A stretch of 44,342 nucleotides of DNA from Nocardia araoensis NBRC 100135. Lineage in GTDB: Bacteria > Actinomycetota > Actinomycetes > Mycobacteriales > Mycobacteriaceae. Location of the stretch: contig NZ_BAFR01000143.1 in NCBI RefSeq assembly GCF_000308435.1, forward strand, positions 1 through 44,342, written 5' to 3'. Below the pieces are notes generated by a model. The model searched no databases. It saw only the letters and a list, made by a program, of their open reading frames with translations, and had not been told where the DNA came from. The position numbers and the translations under genes are program-made. Positions 18,442 to 31,024 of this stretch are shown piece after piece. Each line of letters opens with the position of its first letter. The stretch's first letter is position 1.

Positions 18442-18737
18442 TCGCCCTCCCCCAGAATCTGCGGCACCAGGAACCGCTGCTCGTCCACGGCGGGCGCGCC
18501 CGACAGCGCCTCCCGCGGGGTCAGGCCCGGCACCACCTCGTCGGGGCGGGTCACATTGGTCGCCGGGTTCGGCGACGCCGTAGCCGGGACGTCGGCGGCG
18601 GCTACCTCGGAAATGGTCCGCACGTGGCTCAGGATCGAATCCAGCTGTCCGGCGAACTGATCCAGTTCCGCGTCGGACAGCGCGAGCCGGGACAGCCGGG
18701 CGAGGTGTGCGACCTCGTCGCGGGAGATGGCGGGCAC
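18438..18737 (-). CDS. gatC: Asp-tRNA(Asn)/Glu-tRNA(Gln) amidotransferase subunit C
   Basis: Small stabilising subunit of GatCAB, 99 aa, the usual length. It begins [20 protein letters not shown], typical of GatC, and the middle contains [12 protein letters not shown]. The GTG start at 18737 is chosen by family length; GAAAGGGG lies upstream. The stop overlaps the gatA start, so the two subunits are co-translated. Upstream in-frame starts would add an unrelated basic extension. Confidence 0.95.
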   Translation of the reverse strand: MPAISRDEVAHLARLSRLALSDAELDQFAGQLDSILSHVRTISEVAAADVPATASPNPATNVTRPDEVVPGLTPREALSGAPAVDEQRFLVPQILGEGE

Positions 18738-19053
18738 CGCGGGACCCCTTTCGGCTTCGTTATCAACAGTGCTCAACCCACACAGCCTAGCCACCGGCGA
18801 CCGGCTCACCACCCGGGCACCCGGGCTTCGTCGGCGCGGCGCGGGAACCGTCGCCCAGCAGGCCCCCGGCAAACCCCTCCGGCCCGCGACACGGCCACTC
18901 CTACTAGCCCGACACGCCGCTTTCGGGCGAATTTGCCGAGTGGCGTGCGCCACTGGAGGGACTTCGACTCGATAACCGGCCGAAAGGGGTGTAAGTATTG
19001 CGTCACCCGGGTATCCGTTCAGAGCCTCGGCCGCCCTAAGAAAGGAAACGCAC
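18738..19053. other. Divergent intergenic region gatC / ACT protein
   Basis: A 316-bp non-coding stretch that must hold both promoters. The 12-mer GCCGAAAGGGGT occurs once on each strand: minus at 18755-18744, where it supplies the gatC ribosome-binding region, and plus at 18979-18990. An imperfect hairpin built on CACGCC (18913-18918) and GGCGTG (18942-18947) is also visible. AAGAAAGGAAA just before 19054 is the ACT gene's ribosome-binding site. No small gene or riboswitch was recognised. Confidence 0.5.
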
Positions 19054-19704
19054 GTGTCGTATCTGCTCCGCGTGCAACTTCCGGATCGACCGGGAAGCCT
19101 CGGTGCGCTCGCCCTCGCACTCGGCTCCGTCGGCGCCGACATCCTCTCGCTGGACGTGGTCGAGCGCGGCGCGGGCTACGCCGTCGACGATCTGGTCGTC
19201 GAGGTACCCTCCGGCGCGCTCCCCGACACCCTCATCACCGCCGCCGAATCGATCGGCGACGTGCACGTGGACTCGATCCGCCCGTACTCCGGCGTGCTCG
19301 ACACCCACCGTGAGCTCGAGCTCATCGATCAGGTGGCCGGTGCTCGCGACGACCGGATGCAGGTGCTGGTGGACGGCGTGCCGCGGGTGCTGCGCGTCGG
19401 CTGGAGCACGATCATCGACATCGGGCCGCAGGGGGCCTACCGGGTGGTGGGCAGCCCGAGTGCGCCACAGACACAGGCGGGTTCGGCGCCGTGGATGCCG
19501 CTGGAGAAGCCGACGGTGCTCGACCCCGAAGCCGACTGGGTGCCGCAGATCTGGCGCGACATGGACACCAAACTCGCCGCCGCTCCGCTCGGCAACACCG
19601 GGAAGGTGCTGCTGCTCGGCCGGCCGGGCGGTCCCGACTTCCGGCCCTCCGAGGTGGCCCGGCTCGGCTACCTCGCCGGGATCGTCGCCACCGTCCTCGG
19701 CTGA
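19054..19704 (+). CDS. ACT-domain protein (Rv3013-like)
   Basis: A 216-residue protein with an N-terminal ACT domain: [23 protein letters not shown] is the standard beta-alpha start, where amino acids bind between subunits. The remainder, including [16 protein letters not shown] and [22 protein letters not shown], is characteristic of a conserved mycolata protein located between gatC and ligA (Rv3013 in M. tuberculosis, from memory). It lacks a catalytic domain, so a sensing or regulatory role is likely. GTG start with AAGGAAA upstream. The 212 bp after it hold only small hairpins such as TCCCGG/CCGGGA (19759-19777). Confidence 0.85.
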   Translation: MSYLLRVQLPDRPGSLGALALALGSVGADILSLDVVERGAGYAVDDLVVEVPSGALPDTLITAAESIGDVHVDSIRPYSGVLDTHRELELIDQVAGARDDRMQVLVDGVPRVLRVGWSTIIDIGPQGAYRVVGSPSAPQTQAGSAPWMPLEKPTVLDPEADWVPQIWRDMDTKLAAAPLGNTGKVLLLGRPGGPDFRPSEVARLGYLAGIVATVLG

Positions 19705-19916
19705 ATTCCTCAGGGGCACTGAAGGTTCCGCGCCACAGAGGAATACGTCGATGGAAAATCCCGGCGCGTGCCCGGGAACTGCACGGAGCCTCGGATCGCG
19801 GACGAGCCGGCCCGGTTGCCGTTCGCGGTCGGACTGGGCGCGCCGCCATCTACATACTCCACAGCCCATCGTCGCGGGCGAAGGTCGCATCCGCGAAGCG
19901 GATATCCGGCGGGAAC

Positions 19917-20465
19917 CTAGGCGGAATCGCCGGACGGACCGAGCGGCAGCCGGAGCACGTGCAACAGCTCTCCGGCGGTGGTACGCCAGTCCCGGCTCGG
20001 TACGGGACGGAAGCCGAAGCGGTCGTAGATCCGCCGGGCGTCGACCATGGCGGACATGGTGGTGAGGGCGACCGCCGCGCAACCCTCCGCGCGGGCGAGG
20101 TCGATCACGGTGCGCACCAACGCCGTTCCCGCGCCGAGTCCGCGCGCGGTCTTCGCGACGGCGAGCATGCGGAACTCGAGTTCACCCGGCTGCGCGATCT
20201 CCGCGTACGGATTGCCCGCCGCGGCGACCGTGAGCGAGCCGACGATGCGGTCCGCGTGCGTGGCGACCAGGATCCGGGCGGAGGCGGCGCGGCGGGCGGT
20301 GTCGGCCAGCTCGTCCGCGTACCAGCTGCCCGCCTCGACGTAGCCTTCGCCGACGTAGACCTCCACCGTCAACTCGCCGATCGCCGCGTACTCCTCGGGC
20401 CGTGCCGCCCGGACGACGACACCCGCGTCCCGCTCATCCATACCCGGCATGATGCCATCGACCAT
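19917..20465 (-). CDS. GNAT-family N-acetyltransferase
   Basis: GCN5-related acyltransferase of 182 aa. The N-terminus VVVRAARPEEYAAIGEL is a common GNAT beginning. The acetyl-CoA-binding motif A region is LAVAKTARGLGAGTALVRTVI (pattern R-G-x-G-x-A), followed by ALTTMSAMVDARRIYDRFGF, the usual motif B. Starts at 20465, 20450 or 20441 are possible; no clear ribosome-binding site decides. Substrate unknown. Confidence 0.88.
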   Translation of the reverse strand: MVDGIMPGMDERDAGVVVRAARPEEYAAIGELTVEVYVGEGYVEAGSWYADELADTARRAASARILVATHADRIVGSLTVAAAGNPYAEIAQPGELEFRMLAVAKTARGLGAGTALVRTVIDLARAEGCAAVALTTMSAMVDARRIYDRFGFRPVPSRDWRTTAGELLHVLRLPLGPSGDSA

Positions 20466-20557
20466 AGTGTGGGCTACGTCGCGCGGGGTCCCATCGCCTG
20501 ATGAGCGGGTGGTTCGGCCGATCGACCGAGGAGCCGCCCGCGAGCAGCGGCAACCGC

Positions 20558-20881
20558 TCAGCCGGGACGAGAGATCTGCCAGCGGTCGGGCTTGCCCGCC
20601 GGATAGACGACGGTGAGCAGATCGCCGATCGACGGCCAGGAACCCGTGTCCCAGGCGAAACGGCCGTACACGATCTTGCCGGGGACCGAAGGACCGGTCA
20701 GTTTTCCGGTGATGGTGACGTACTGCTCGCCGGGAGCGTCCGGAGGCGGGCTCACACCGGTGATGTACAGCGTGCCCTCCTCCGGGTTCGCCAGGCGATA
20801 GCCCCGCTTGCCGCGGATCGCGAACACGATCAGCGTCACCAGCACCGCGGTCAGGGTCACCAGCGCGACGAACTCCAGCAT
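20558..20881 (-). CDS. Small membrane-anchored protein of unknown function
   Basis: 107 aa. One N-terminal transmembrane helix (about 4-23, FVALVTLTAVLVTLIVFAIRG) is followed by a basic stop-transfer KRG and a beta-rich domain containing GTLYITGVSPPPDAPGEQYV and GKIVYGRFAWDTGSWPSIGD. I do not recognise the family. It follows the AAA ATPase gene on the same strand after 20 bp, so the two may be one transcript. Confidence 0.75.
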   Translation of the reverse strand: MLEFVALVTLTAVLVTLIVFAIRGKRGYRLANPEEGTLYITGVSPPPDAPGEQYVTITGKLTGPSVPGKIVYGRFAWDTGSWPSIGDLLTVVYPAGKPDRWQISRPG

Positions 20882-20901
20882 GTCCCCATGCTAGGTGCGC
20901 G

Positions 20902-22146
20902 TCACACCGGCGTGAGTTCGCTGGTGCCCCGAGCGGTGCGCCGGACCTGCCAGACCGACGTGCGGGTGCGCTGGGAGCGTCCGTTGCCCCGATCGATCAG
21001 CAGCCGATTGCCGGTGGTGAAGATCAACTGCGCGCCGCGCGCATTGGTCTCCGGATTCTGGAACAGCTGGATCAACCGATCGGTCTCCTCCGCGGGCAGG
21101 CACGCGCCGATGTCGTCGACGGCGAGCACCCGGCCCGCGTCCAGCGCGTCGAGCATCACGGGCAGGACCCGGAGCAACAACAGCGTGGCGGAGGATTCGT
21201 CACCGATCCCGAACGGGGCATCGATGCCGTCGTGCACCAGGCTCAGGCCGACGCCGCGCCGGGCCACCATGCGCGCGTACAAGGCGTCACGGGCGGCACC
21301 AAGGTTGGTCAGCTCGCGCTCGAGCAGCACCGGGGTGAGGCCGTTGTCGCGCAGCAACTGGTCGGCATACCCGGGCGAGGAGGCGCACAGGTCGATCTGC
21401 TTGCCGAGACCGGCGATGTCGGCGTCCAGGTCGCGCAGGTAGTCGGCGTACATCGGGTCGGGTTCGGCGACGAGCAGGTCGGTGATGCCGAGTTCGGCCG
21501 TGCGCAGCAGCATCAGCAACCGCGCCGCGTTGTCCGGGGATCGGGAGAGGTGGCTGCCCAGCCGGTGGGCGATGGCCTCGGGTCCGGCGGGACCGCGCTG
21601 CACCTCGAGCATGGACTCGAACCAGCGGTAGGCCGGCACCAGCGCCTCGGAGTACATCTGACCGGCGAGACTGAGCAGCAGGGCATTCGGACGGACCAAG
21701 GGAGCCAGCGCGGTGATCCCGTAGCGCGCCGCCTCGAACATGGGACCGATCTTGATCTGTTCCCCGTTGCGCTCGAACACGATTCGCTTACGCGACCGCG
21801 GGTGGGTGTGCAGCCATTCCGCCACGACGTCGGCGTTGTCCAGCCGGAAGCCGTAGGTATACGGCACCCCCTCGGCGACGAAGGCCGCCACGAACTCCGA
21901 AGGCCGGTCCGGGAATCCGAGATGCGGCGCCCGCACCGGACCCGCGTACGGGTCCCAGCCCGTCACCGAGTGCAGCACCGCATCGCGCATCTGCCCCAGC
22001 GCATCGATCAGGTTCGTCTTGCCCGCAGCGGCGCCGCCGTGCACGGCGGTCACCGGCACCGCCACCGGCCCGCTCCCCTTGGTGAGCCGCAACTCCTGCT
22101 CGTCGGCCAGCGATCTGTGATTGGTCACCTGAAAACTGCGCAGCAT
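20902..22146 (-). CDS. AAA-family ATPase with diverged Walker B
   Basis: ATPase of 414 aa resembling the SMC/OLD-like AAA_15/AAA_21 group: it starts MLRSFQVTNHRSLADEQELRL, the usual beta strand before the P-loop. Walker A is GGAAAGKT (37-44). The Walker B region VLAVDDIGACLPAEETDRL (340-358) has Asp-Asp instead of Asp-Glu and lacks the usual His-Pro; the following QLIFTTGN has Gly where relatives have His. Catalysis may therefore be altered. ATG 22146 is preferred by homology of the N-terminus; ATG 22182 would add 12 residues. Solo members of this group are often linked to DNA repair or defence, but no partner gene is seen here. Confidence 0.82.
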   Translation of the reverse strand: MLRSFQVTNHRSLADEQELRLTKGSGPVAVPVTAVHGGAAAGKTNLIDALGQMRDAVLHSVTGWDPYAGPVRAPHLGFPDRPSEFVAAFVAEGVPYTYGFRLDNADVVAEWLHTHPRSRKRIVFERNGEQIKIGPMFEAARYGITALAPLVRPNALLLSLAGQMYSEALVPAYRWFESMLEVQRGPAGPEAIAHRLGSHLSRSPDNAARLLMLLRTAELGITDLLVAEPDPMYADYLRDLDADIAGLGKQIDLCASSPGYADQLLRDNGLTPVLLERELTNLGAARDALYARMVARRGVGLSLVHDGIDAPFGIGDESSATLLLLRVLPVMLDALDAGRVLAVDDIGACLPAEETDRLIQLFQNPETNARGAQLIFTTGNRLLIDRGNGRSQRTRTSVWQVRRTARGTSELTPV

Positions 22147-22474
22147 GCCGCCATACTTCCGCCTGCGCGACGGGTAGGCCATGGCAACCCGCCGGTACGG
22201 CTCATGTGTCGCGCGCCATACACCTGCGCCCCGGCTGCACATCGGAACCATTGGCAGCCACCGGCGCGAATACACAGAGCCCAGATCGCGCACTGGCCCG
22301 GCCACCGCATCCGGTGCGCTACGCGGATACCGAACTCGACGTCGACGACCTCTTGTGCGCGCGGTAGCCGCGTCCGTCGCCGGGACAAGTGCGGTGATAG
22401 CGGGTTAGCATGCCTGCACGCTGCGGTCTTGCCGCGGCGTACTGCCGAAGTTGTTCGATGGGATGAGGGTAACG
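22147..22474. other. Divergent intergenic region, AAA ATPase / secreted protein
   Basis: 328 bp without a convincing gene. A plausible plus-strand promoter for the secreted protein is -35 GGGACA (22382-22387) and -10 TAGCAT (22406-22411), spacer 18 bp. Part of the left end could instead encode a short N-terminal extension of the ATPase (from ATG 22182). Nothing else recognised. Confidence 0.35.
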
Positions 22475-22828
22475 ATGGGATCGACGGTTCGTCGCGTTGT
22501 GGTCGGAGGCTCCGCCGTCGCCGCGCTCGCGCTGGGCTCGCTGACCGTGGCGCCGGAGGCGGTGGCGGACGCGCCCTGTCCGGAGGGCACCGCACGCGTG
22601 TTCCTGGCCAACAGCACGAACACCTGCCAGGGCGGAGGGACGGTCAGCTACGACCCGCCCGGCGTGGTGTCGAAGGTGTGCTCGACGGCGAGCGCCGACG
22701 TGTCCGCCGAGGCGACGTTCAAGAATCGCCGCGGCAAGATCATCACCCAGAAGCTCGACCTGAGCGACGGCCGCTGCGGGCGGTTCGACATCGCGGGCCA
22801 GCTGGGCGCCACGGTCACGGTCCACTGA
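22475..22828 (+). CDS. Small secreted Cys-containing protein
   Basis: 117 aa with a Sec signal peptide: basic RR near the start, a hydrophobic core VVVGGSAVAALALGSLTV, and a likely cleavage after ADA (33). The mature part of about 84 residues has four cysteines (CPEG, NTCQGG, SKVCST, GRCGRF), compatible with two disulfides, and no recognised domain. ATG 22475 has AGGG upstream; ATG 22463 would also be in frame. Its 3' end overlaps the convergent queA gene by 14 bp. Confidence 0.75.
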   Translation: MGSTVRRVVVGGSAVAALALGSLTVAPEAVADAPCPEGTARVFLANSTNTCQGGGTVSYDPPGVVSKVCSTASADVSAEATFKNRRGKIITQKLDLSDGRCGRFDIAGQLGATVTVH

Positions 22829-23861
22829 GCGGGTCGGGCCCGAACAGCAGCGCGCTGTCGCCGAACTCGTGCCATAGATAGCCGGTGTCCACGGCCGCGG
22901 CGTAGGCGGCGGCGACGGTTTCCTCCCCCGCCACCGCTACCAGGAGATCCAGGTGTGACGCACCGGGCGCGTGCCAACCGGTGATCAGACCGTCCACCAC
23001 ACGGGCCGGTCGCTCGGCGCCGAGCACCAGGTCGGTCCAGCCGCGCGACGCGTGGACCAGGCCCGACGCGTCGGCGGCGGTCTCCAGCGCCCGGGTCACC
23101 GTCGTGCCGACCGCGACGACCCGCCCACCGGCGGCTTTGGTGTCGTTCACCAGCCGCGCCGTCGGGGCGGGGACGACGAACCGCTCCGGGCTCGGCGGTT
23201 CCCCGGTCTCAGGCGAGGAGACGCCGGTGTGCAGGGTGATCGGCGCGAGAGCGACGCCCGCGACGATCAGATCCAGCACCAGCCGCTCGGTGAATGGTCG
23301 TGCCGCACTTGGCATTTCCGCGCTGCCCGGAACCCGGCCGAAGACCGTTGTGTAATAGTCGGCCGACCATCGCTGCGGCACATAGGAATACGTGACGGGG
23401 CGGCCGTGCGCGGCCAGTAACCGGAACACGTCACCGGTGACGTCCGCGCTCCAGAGACGGCGTCCGCCGGGTAGCCACGGCGCGCTGAGTGTCGCCGCCG
23501 CACCCGGCAACCGCAGCACGGTCCCGACCGAGACCCGCTCGGCCGGATAGGGGGTGCGCTCGGTGGTCCGGACCTCCACTACCCATCGGCCGTCGTCCAG
23601 CCAGGTGGAGAAGTGCAGCACGACGGGCTCGCCGTCCATCGTGGCGTCGACCGCCGACGACATGGTCGCCGAGTTGTTCACCACCAGAAGGTCGCCCGGG
23701 TGCAGGCGATCGGGCAGTTCCCGGAATCGAGCGTGCGTCAGTCCATCGTCGGCGACGAGCAGACGGACCTCGTCGCGGGCCATGCCCCGGGCTTCGGGCG
23801 GGACGGTGGCGTTGTGTTCGGGAGTCGGATCGAAAGACGGCAGTTCGGTCCGCACCGTCAT
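22815..23861 (-). CDS. queA: QueA-like SAM:tRNA ribosyltransferase-isomerase
   Basis: QueA-family enzyme, 348 aa, close to the usual 340-356. It contains recognisable QueA segments: RLHPGDLLVVNNSATM, TYSYVPQRW, DYYTTVFGRVPGSAEMPSAARPFTERL, ITLHTGVSSPE, and NDTKAAGGRVVAVGTTVTRALE. Authentic QueA transfers the ribosyl group of S-adenosylmethionine to preQ1 in tRNA to make epoxyqueuosine. No other queuosine gene (tgt, queC-F, queG) is in the window, so an alternative role is possible. It is coupled to the upstream SDR gene by a 4-bp overlap (ATGA). The 3' end overlaps the convergent secreted-protein gene. Confidence 0.85.
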   Translation of the reverse strand: MTVRTELPSFDPTPEHNATVPPEARGMARDEVRLLVADDGLTHARFRELPDRLHPGDLLVVNNSATMSSAVDATMDGEPVVLHFSTWLDDGRWVVEVRTTERTPYPAERVSVGTVLRLPGAAATLSAPWLPGGRRLWSADVTGDVFRLLAAHGRPVTYSYVPQRWSADYYTTVFGRVPGSAEMPSAARPFTERLVLDLIVAGVALAPITLHTGVSSPETGEPPSPERFVVPAPTARLVNDTKAAGGRVVAVGTTVTRALETAADASGLVHASRGWTDLVLGAERPARVVDGLITGWHAPGASHLDLLVAVAGEETVAAAYAAAVDTGYLWHEFGDSALLFGPDPLSGP

Positions 23862-24553
23862 GACGCACGCCCGGCCATGAAGTCCGCAGCGGCATAACGC
23901 CCGTTCTTCGGCTTCTCGGCGAGCAACCGCAGCAGTGCGGGCACCACCGTCGCGGGCTCGGGCCGGTCGGAGATGTCGACGCCGGGAAACGCGGCCTGAT
24001 GCATCTCGGTGCGCATGTCGCCGGGATCGAAGGCATAGACGGAGAGATCCGGATGTTCCGCGCCGAGAATCGCCGTGAGCTGATCGAGCGCCGCCTTCGA
24101 CGAACCGTATCCACCCCACGTGGGATACGGCTCCACGGCGGCGTCGGAACTGATGTTCACCACGGCGCCGTCCGACCGCAGCAGCGGCAGCGCCATCCGC
24201 ACCACAGCCAGTGGCGCAACCACGTTGGTGCGCAGGACGCGCTCGAATTCGTCGAGCGGATACTCCGCGAGGCGGGGCAGCGGACTCGGCCCGAGGCGGC
24301 TGGCGTTGTTCACCACCAGGGCGAGTTCTCCCGCGCCGCGCGCGGCATCCGCCAGCCGGGCTCGATCCGCCGGATCGGTGACGTCGCCGGGAACCGCCAG
24401 GAACGACGACCCGAGTTCGTCGGCCACGCGCCGCAACCGCTCGGCACGACGCCCCGTCCCCAGCACCCGCCACCCTTGTTCGATCAGCGCCCGCGCGAGC
24501 GCCGCGCCGAATCCAGCCGATGCGCCGGTGATCAGTGCGGTAGGACGAGACAT
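23858..24553 (-). CDS. SDR-family oxidoreductase, coupled to queA
   Basis: Short-chain dehydrogenase, 231 aa. Cofactor loop TGASAGFG, NNAS replacing NNAG, a serine in VVNISSDAA, and the YGSSK catalytic pair. GTGRR after beta-2 suggests NADP(H). ATG 24553 has GGAGG 5 nt upstream. The stop overlaps the queA-like start, so the two proteins are made together and may act on related substrates (inference). Confidence 0.9.
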   Translation of the reverse strand: MSRPTALITGASAGFGAALARALIEQGWRVLGTGRRAERLRRVADELGSSFLAVPGDVTDPADRARLADAARGAGELALVVNNASRLGPSPLPRLAEYPLDEFERVLRTNVVAPLAVVRMALPLLRSDGAVVNISSDAAVEPYPTWGGYGSSKAALDQLTAILGAEHPDLSVYAFDPGDMRTEMHQAAFPGVDISDRPEPATVVPALLRLLAEKPKNGRYAAADFMAGRAS

Positions 24554-24621
24554 GATGACCTCCAGGTAGTCGCCTACCAGTCGATCCTCATACCTCAACG
24601 TATCTTCAGGTCAAGCGCCGA

Positions 24622-27979
<3,358 letters not shown>

Positions 27980-28094
27980 CCTCGTCGTACTCCGTCCGCT
28001 CGATTCCGCCGTTACGCCACCGCGCCGCGTTCAGCGGCTGGACCGTCCTCGGATGCACTGTCGCGCGGGCAGCCGGCGAGACGCTGCCCGAAGA

Positions 28095-29210
28095 TCACCG
28101 CCGCGCGTCGACCCGCGCGTCACTCGGGACCGGCTCGCTGGCGGTACCGGAAATGGTGCCACTTCCGATCACCTCGTCGCCCTCGGGATCCGGGCGATAG
28201 AGCACCACTGCCTGGCCGCGCGCGACACCGGTCAACGGCTCACGCAGCCGCACGCGCAGTCCGTCGCCCACCGCCTCGGCGACCGCGGGCGCGATGCCGC
28301 CGTGCGCGCGCACCTGTGCCACGCACTCGATCGGACCCGTGGGCACGGAGCCGGACGTCCAGATCGCTCGCTCCGCCTCGACCGTCCAGACCCGCAGGTC
28401 ATCGGCCGACCCGACGCGCACCGTGCCGGACTCGGGATCGATGCCGGTGACGTACCTCGGCTTGCCGTCGGCGGCGGGACCCGGCAAACCGAGGCCCTTG
28501 CGCTGGCCGATGGTGAACCCGTGCACGCCCTCGTGCCGCGCGAGTTCCCGCCCGTCGGCGTCGACGACCGCGCCGGGCCGGATGCCGATCTTCGCGCCCA
28601 GGAAGGCACGGGTGTCGCCGGAGGGGATGAAGCAGATGTCGTGACTGTCGGGCTTGTTCGCGACGGCGAGTCCGCGCTCGGCGGCCTCGGCGCGGATCTG
28701 CGGCTTGGGGGTGTCGCCCACCGGGAACATCGCACGGGAGAGCTGCTGCGCGGTCAGCACCGCCAGCACATAGGACTGGTCCTTGTCGGCGTCGACGGCG
28801 CGGCGCAGCACACCGTCGTCCAACCGCGCGTAGTGCCCGGTCACCACGGCGTCGAAGCCGAGCGCCACCGCGCGGTCGGCCAGGGCGGAGAACTTGATCT
28901 TCTCGTTGCAGCGCAGGCACGGATTCGGCGTCTCACCCGCCGCGTAGGCCGCGACGAAGTCATCGATGACGTCTTCCTTGAAGCGGTCGGCGAAATCCCA
29001 GACGTAGAACGGGATGCCGAGCACGTCGGCGGCGCGCCGGGCGTCCCCGGCGTCCTCCTTCGAGCAGCAACCGCGCGATCCGGTGCGCAGCGTGCCCGGT
29101 GTCGCCGACAGCGCCAGATGCACGCCGACCACCTCGTGACCGGCGTCGACGGCACGCGCCGCCGCCACGGCCGAATCCACACCACCGCTCATCGCGGCGA
29201 GTACCCGCAT
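28095..29210 (-). CDS. mnmA: tRNA-specific 2-thiouridylase MnmA
   Basis: MnmA/TrmU (371 aa) thiolates U34 of Lys, Glu and Gln tRNAs using ATP and sulfur relayed from a cysteine desulfurase. PP-loop SGGVDS (8-13), catalytic Cys101 in [12 protein letters not shown] and persulfide Cys193 in [11 protein letters not shown]. The C-terminal barrel contains [14 protein letters not shown]. The ATG overlaps the stop of the iscS gene (TGATG), coupling enzyme and sulfur donor. Confidence 0.97.
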   Translation of the reverse strand: MRVLAAMSGGVDSAVAAARAVDAGHEVVGVHLALSATPGTLRTGSRGCCSKEDAGDARRAADVLGIPFYVWDFADRFKEDVIDDFVAAYAAGETPNPCLRCNEKIKFSALADRAVALGFDAVVTGHYARLDDGVLRRAVDADKDQSYVLAVLTAQQLSRAMFPVGDTPKPQIRAEAAERGLAVANKPDSHDICFIPSGDTRAFLGAKIGIRPGAVVDADGRELARHEGVHGFTIGQRKGLGLPGPAADGKPRYVTGIDPESGTVRVGSADDLRVWTVEAERAIWTSGSVPTGPIECVAQVRAHGGIAPAVAEAVGDGLRVRLREPLTGVARGQAVVLYRPDPEGDEVIGSGTISGTASEPVPSDARVDARR

Positions 29211-30439
29211 CAGACACCTCCTTTCGCACCGGCCAGGCCCGCGGCCTTGGCCCGCTCCACCACCTGCGGCAAGACTTCCAGAACTGCGTCGACGTCGGCG
29301 CGCGTCGAGGTGTGCCCCAGCGAGAAGCGCAGCGATCCGCGCGCCTGCCACGGCTCGACGCCCATGGCGATCAGCACGTGACTTGGCGTGGCGACGCCCG
29401 CGGTGCACGCCGAGCCGGTCGAGCATTCGATGCCCGCCGCGTCCAGCAGCATCAGCAGCGAATCCCCCTCGCAGCCGGGGAAAGTGACGTGCACGTTGCC
29501 GGGCAGTCGCCGTTCGCCGGCCGGACCGTTGAGCACCGCGTCGGGCGCCATCGCGCGGATACCGTCGATCAGCGCGTCCCGCAGCGCGACCAACTCGGCG
29601 GTCCGAGCGTGGCGTTCGATCGAGGTCTGGCGCAGCGCGGCGGCCAGCCCGATGGCCGCCGCCGTGTCCGAGGTGCCCGACCGGAGGTCGCGCTCGTGCC
29701 CGCCGCCGTGCAGCAGCGGTACGCACGGCACCTGCCTGCCGAGCAGCAGCACCCCGATACCGTGCGGTCCCCCGACCTTGTGCCCGGCGAAGCTGGCCGC
29801 GGAAAGGCCGCTCGCGCCGAAGTCGATGGGCAGCTGCGCCGCGGCCTGCACCGCGTCACTGTGCATCGGGACGCCGAATTCCGCTGCGACGGAAGCGAGT
29901 TCGCCGATCGGCTGGATCGTGCCGACCTCGTTGTTCGCCCACATGACGGTGACCAGCGCCACCTCGTCGGGATGGGCGGCGAGCGCGGCGCGCAGGACCG
30001 CGGCCGCGACCACGCCATCGGCGTCCACCGGCAGCCAGGTGACCTCGGCGCCCTCGTGCCGCTCCAGCCACTCCACCGCGTCGATCACCGCGTGATGCTC
30101 CACCGAGCTGGCGATGATCCGGTTGCGGCGCGGATCGGCGTCGCGGCGCGCCCAGAAGATGCCCTTCACCGCCAGGTTGTCGCTCTCGGTGCCGCCGGAG
30201 GTGAAGATGACCTCGGACGGCCGGGCGCCCAAATCCGCGGCGATCGATTCGCGCGCCTCCTCCAGCAGCCGGCGGGCGGCGCGCCCCGAGCCGTGCAGCG
30301 ACGACGCGTTGCCCGTGCTGCGCAGGGCAGCCGTCATCGCCTCGATGGCCGCGGGCAGCATCGGTGTGGTGGCCGCGTGATCGAGGTAGACCGTCTGGGG
30401 CGCAGCACCGTTGACCGGACCCGAAAAAGCCGACTTCAT
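29210..30439 (-). CDS. iscS: Cysteine desulfurase (IscS/NifS family)
   Basis: PLP-dependent desulfurase, 409 aa, giving persulfide sulfur for tRNA thiolation and Fe-S clusters. [10 protein letters not shown] start, SSVEHHAV (His115 stacks on PLP), [15 protein letters not shown]-binding Lys221 in [11 protein letters not shown], and the short active-site Cys loop [10 protein letters not shown] (Cys345). No ribosome-binding site is obvious; a -10 TATCCT lies at 30454-30449, 9 nt upstream. Operon with mnmA, as in mycobacteria. Confidence 0.97.
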   Translation of the reverse strand: MKSAFSGPVNGAAPQTVYLDHAATTPMLPAAIEAMTAALRSTGNASSLHGSGRAARRLLEEARESIAADLGARPSEVIFTSGGTESDNLAVKGIFWARRDADPRRNRIIASSVEHHAVIDAVEWLERHEGAEVTWLPVDADGVVAAAVLRAALAAHPDEVALVTVMWANNEVGTIQPIGELASVAAEFGVPMHSDAVQAAAQLPIDFGASGLSAASFAGHKVGGPHGIGVLLLGRQVPCVPLLHGGGHERDLRSGTSDTAAAIGLAAALRQTSIERHARTAELVALRDALIDGIRAMAPDAVLNGPAGERRLPGNVHVTFPGCEGDSLLMLLDAAGIECSTGSACTAGVATPSHVLIAMGVEPWQARGSLRFSLGHTSTRADVDAVLEVLPQVVERAKAAGLAGAKGGV

Positions 30440-30579
30440 GACCAGTTAAGGATAGCCGTCACGCCCAGCCGGTTATTCCCCCCTGCTCACGCGCCCGCGC
30501 AGGGTCCGTTCACCGGTCCGATTCACACCCGAACGTCCTATGACCGGCCGAATCTCAGGGTTTTCACCTATTGAATGCG

Positions 30580-30593
30580 CCGCTATATAGCGG
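30580..30593. promoter_or_regulatory. Perfect palindrome upstream of HDDW-repeat protein
   Basis: CCGCTATATAGCGG is a perfect 14-bp palindrome, 106 nt before the gene's ATG. Its AT core could be the -10 (TATAGC, 30586-30591) with TTCACC (30563-30568) as a weak -35, spacer 17 bp, so a bound regulator would cover the promoter. Regulator unknown. Confidence 0.4.
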
Positions 30594-30699
30594 TACGTTG
30601 TTCAGCGTGTTGATCGCCGATCCGTTCCGTTCGGGAGCGGATCCGGGCCGGGACGCCGAGCGGTCGACTCCCGGACGAATCGATAGTGAGGAAGTTCCG

Positions 30700-31014
30700 A
30701 TGGAACCACGCACCCATGGACGTACGCGACGTGTGCTGGCACGCGCCGCCGCCGCGTCCGTACTCGCCCTGATGCCGGTCGCCGCCGTCGCGGTGCCCGC
30801 GCTCGCCGACCCGATCGTGCTCGAACCCGCCGACCAGCTCGACGCGACCCACGGCCGCCACGGTCACGACGACTGGAACCGCGGCAGGCACAACGACTGG
30901 GATCGTGGCCGCCACGACGACTGGTTCCGCGGCCGCGACCGCCACGACGACTGGGACCACGGCAGGCCCGGCTGGGACCACAGGTGGCGGCCGCCGACGG
31001 GCAGCGGCTTCTGA
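30700..31014 (+). CDS. Secreted His/Asp/Trp repeat protein
   Basis: 104 aa. The basic N-terminus (RTRRVLAR) and hydrophobic core VLALMPVAAVAV form a Sec signal, cleaved probably after PALA (36). The mature part contains four related units, HDDW, HNDW, HDDW, HDDW (56-85), joined by Arg/Gly-rich linkers such as NRGR and DRGR, then GWDHRW. The His/Asp clusters suggest metal or polyanion binding; no known domain. ATG 30700 has GAGGAAG upstream and is preferred to earlier in-frame starts, which would place the signal peptide internally. Confidence 0.75.
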   Translation: MEPRTHGRTRRVLARAAAASVLALMPVAAVAVPALADPIVLEPADQLDATHGRHGHDDWNRGRHNDWDRGRHDDWFRGRDRHDDWDHGRPGWDHRWRPPTGSGF

Positions 31015-31024
31015 GTCATTCCCT

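Noticed and set aside
18900..18960. Possible tRNA or T-box leader before the ACT gene
   Set aside because: The hairpin does not form a cloverleaf and no T-box or specifier loop is seen.
30850..30990. Tandem repeats that might suggest a CRISPR array
   Set aside because: Units are about 24-30 bp, in frame and code for H(D/N)DW repeats; there are no unique spacers.
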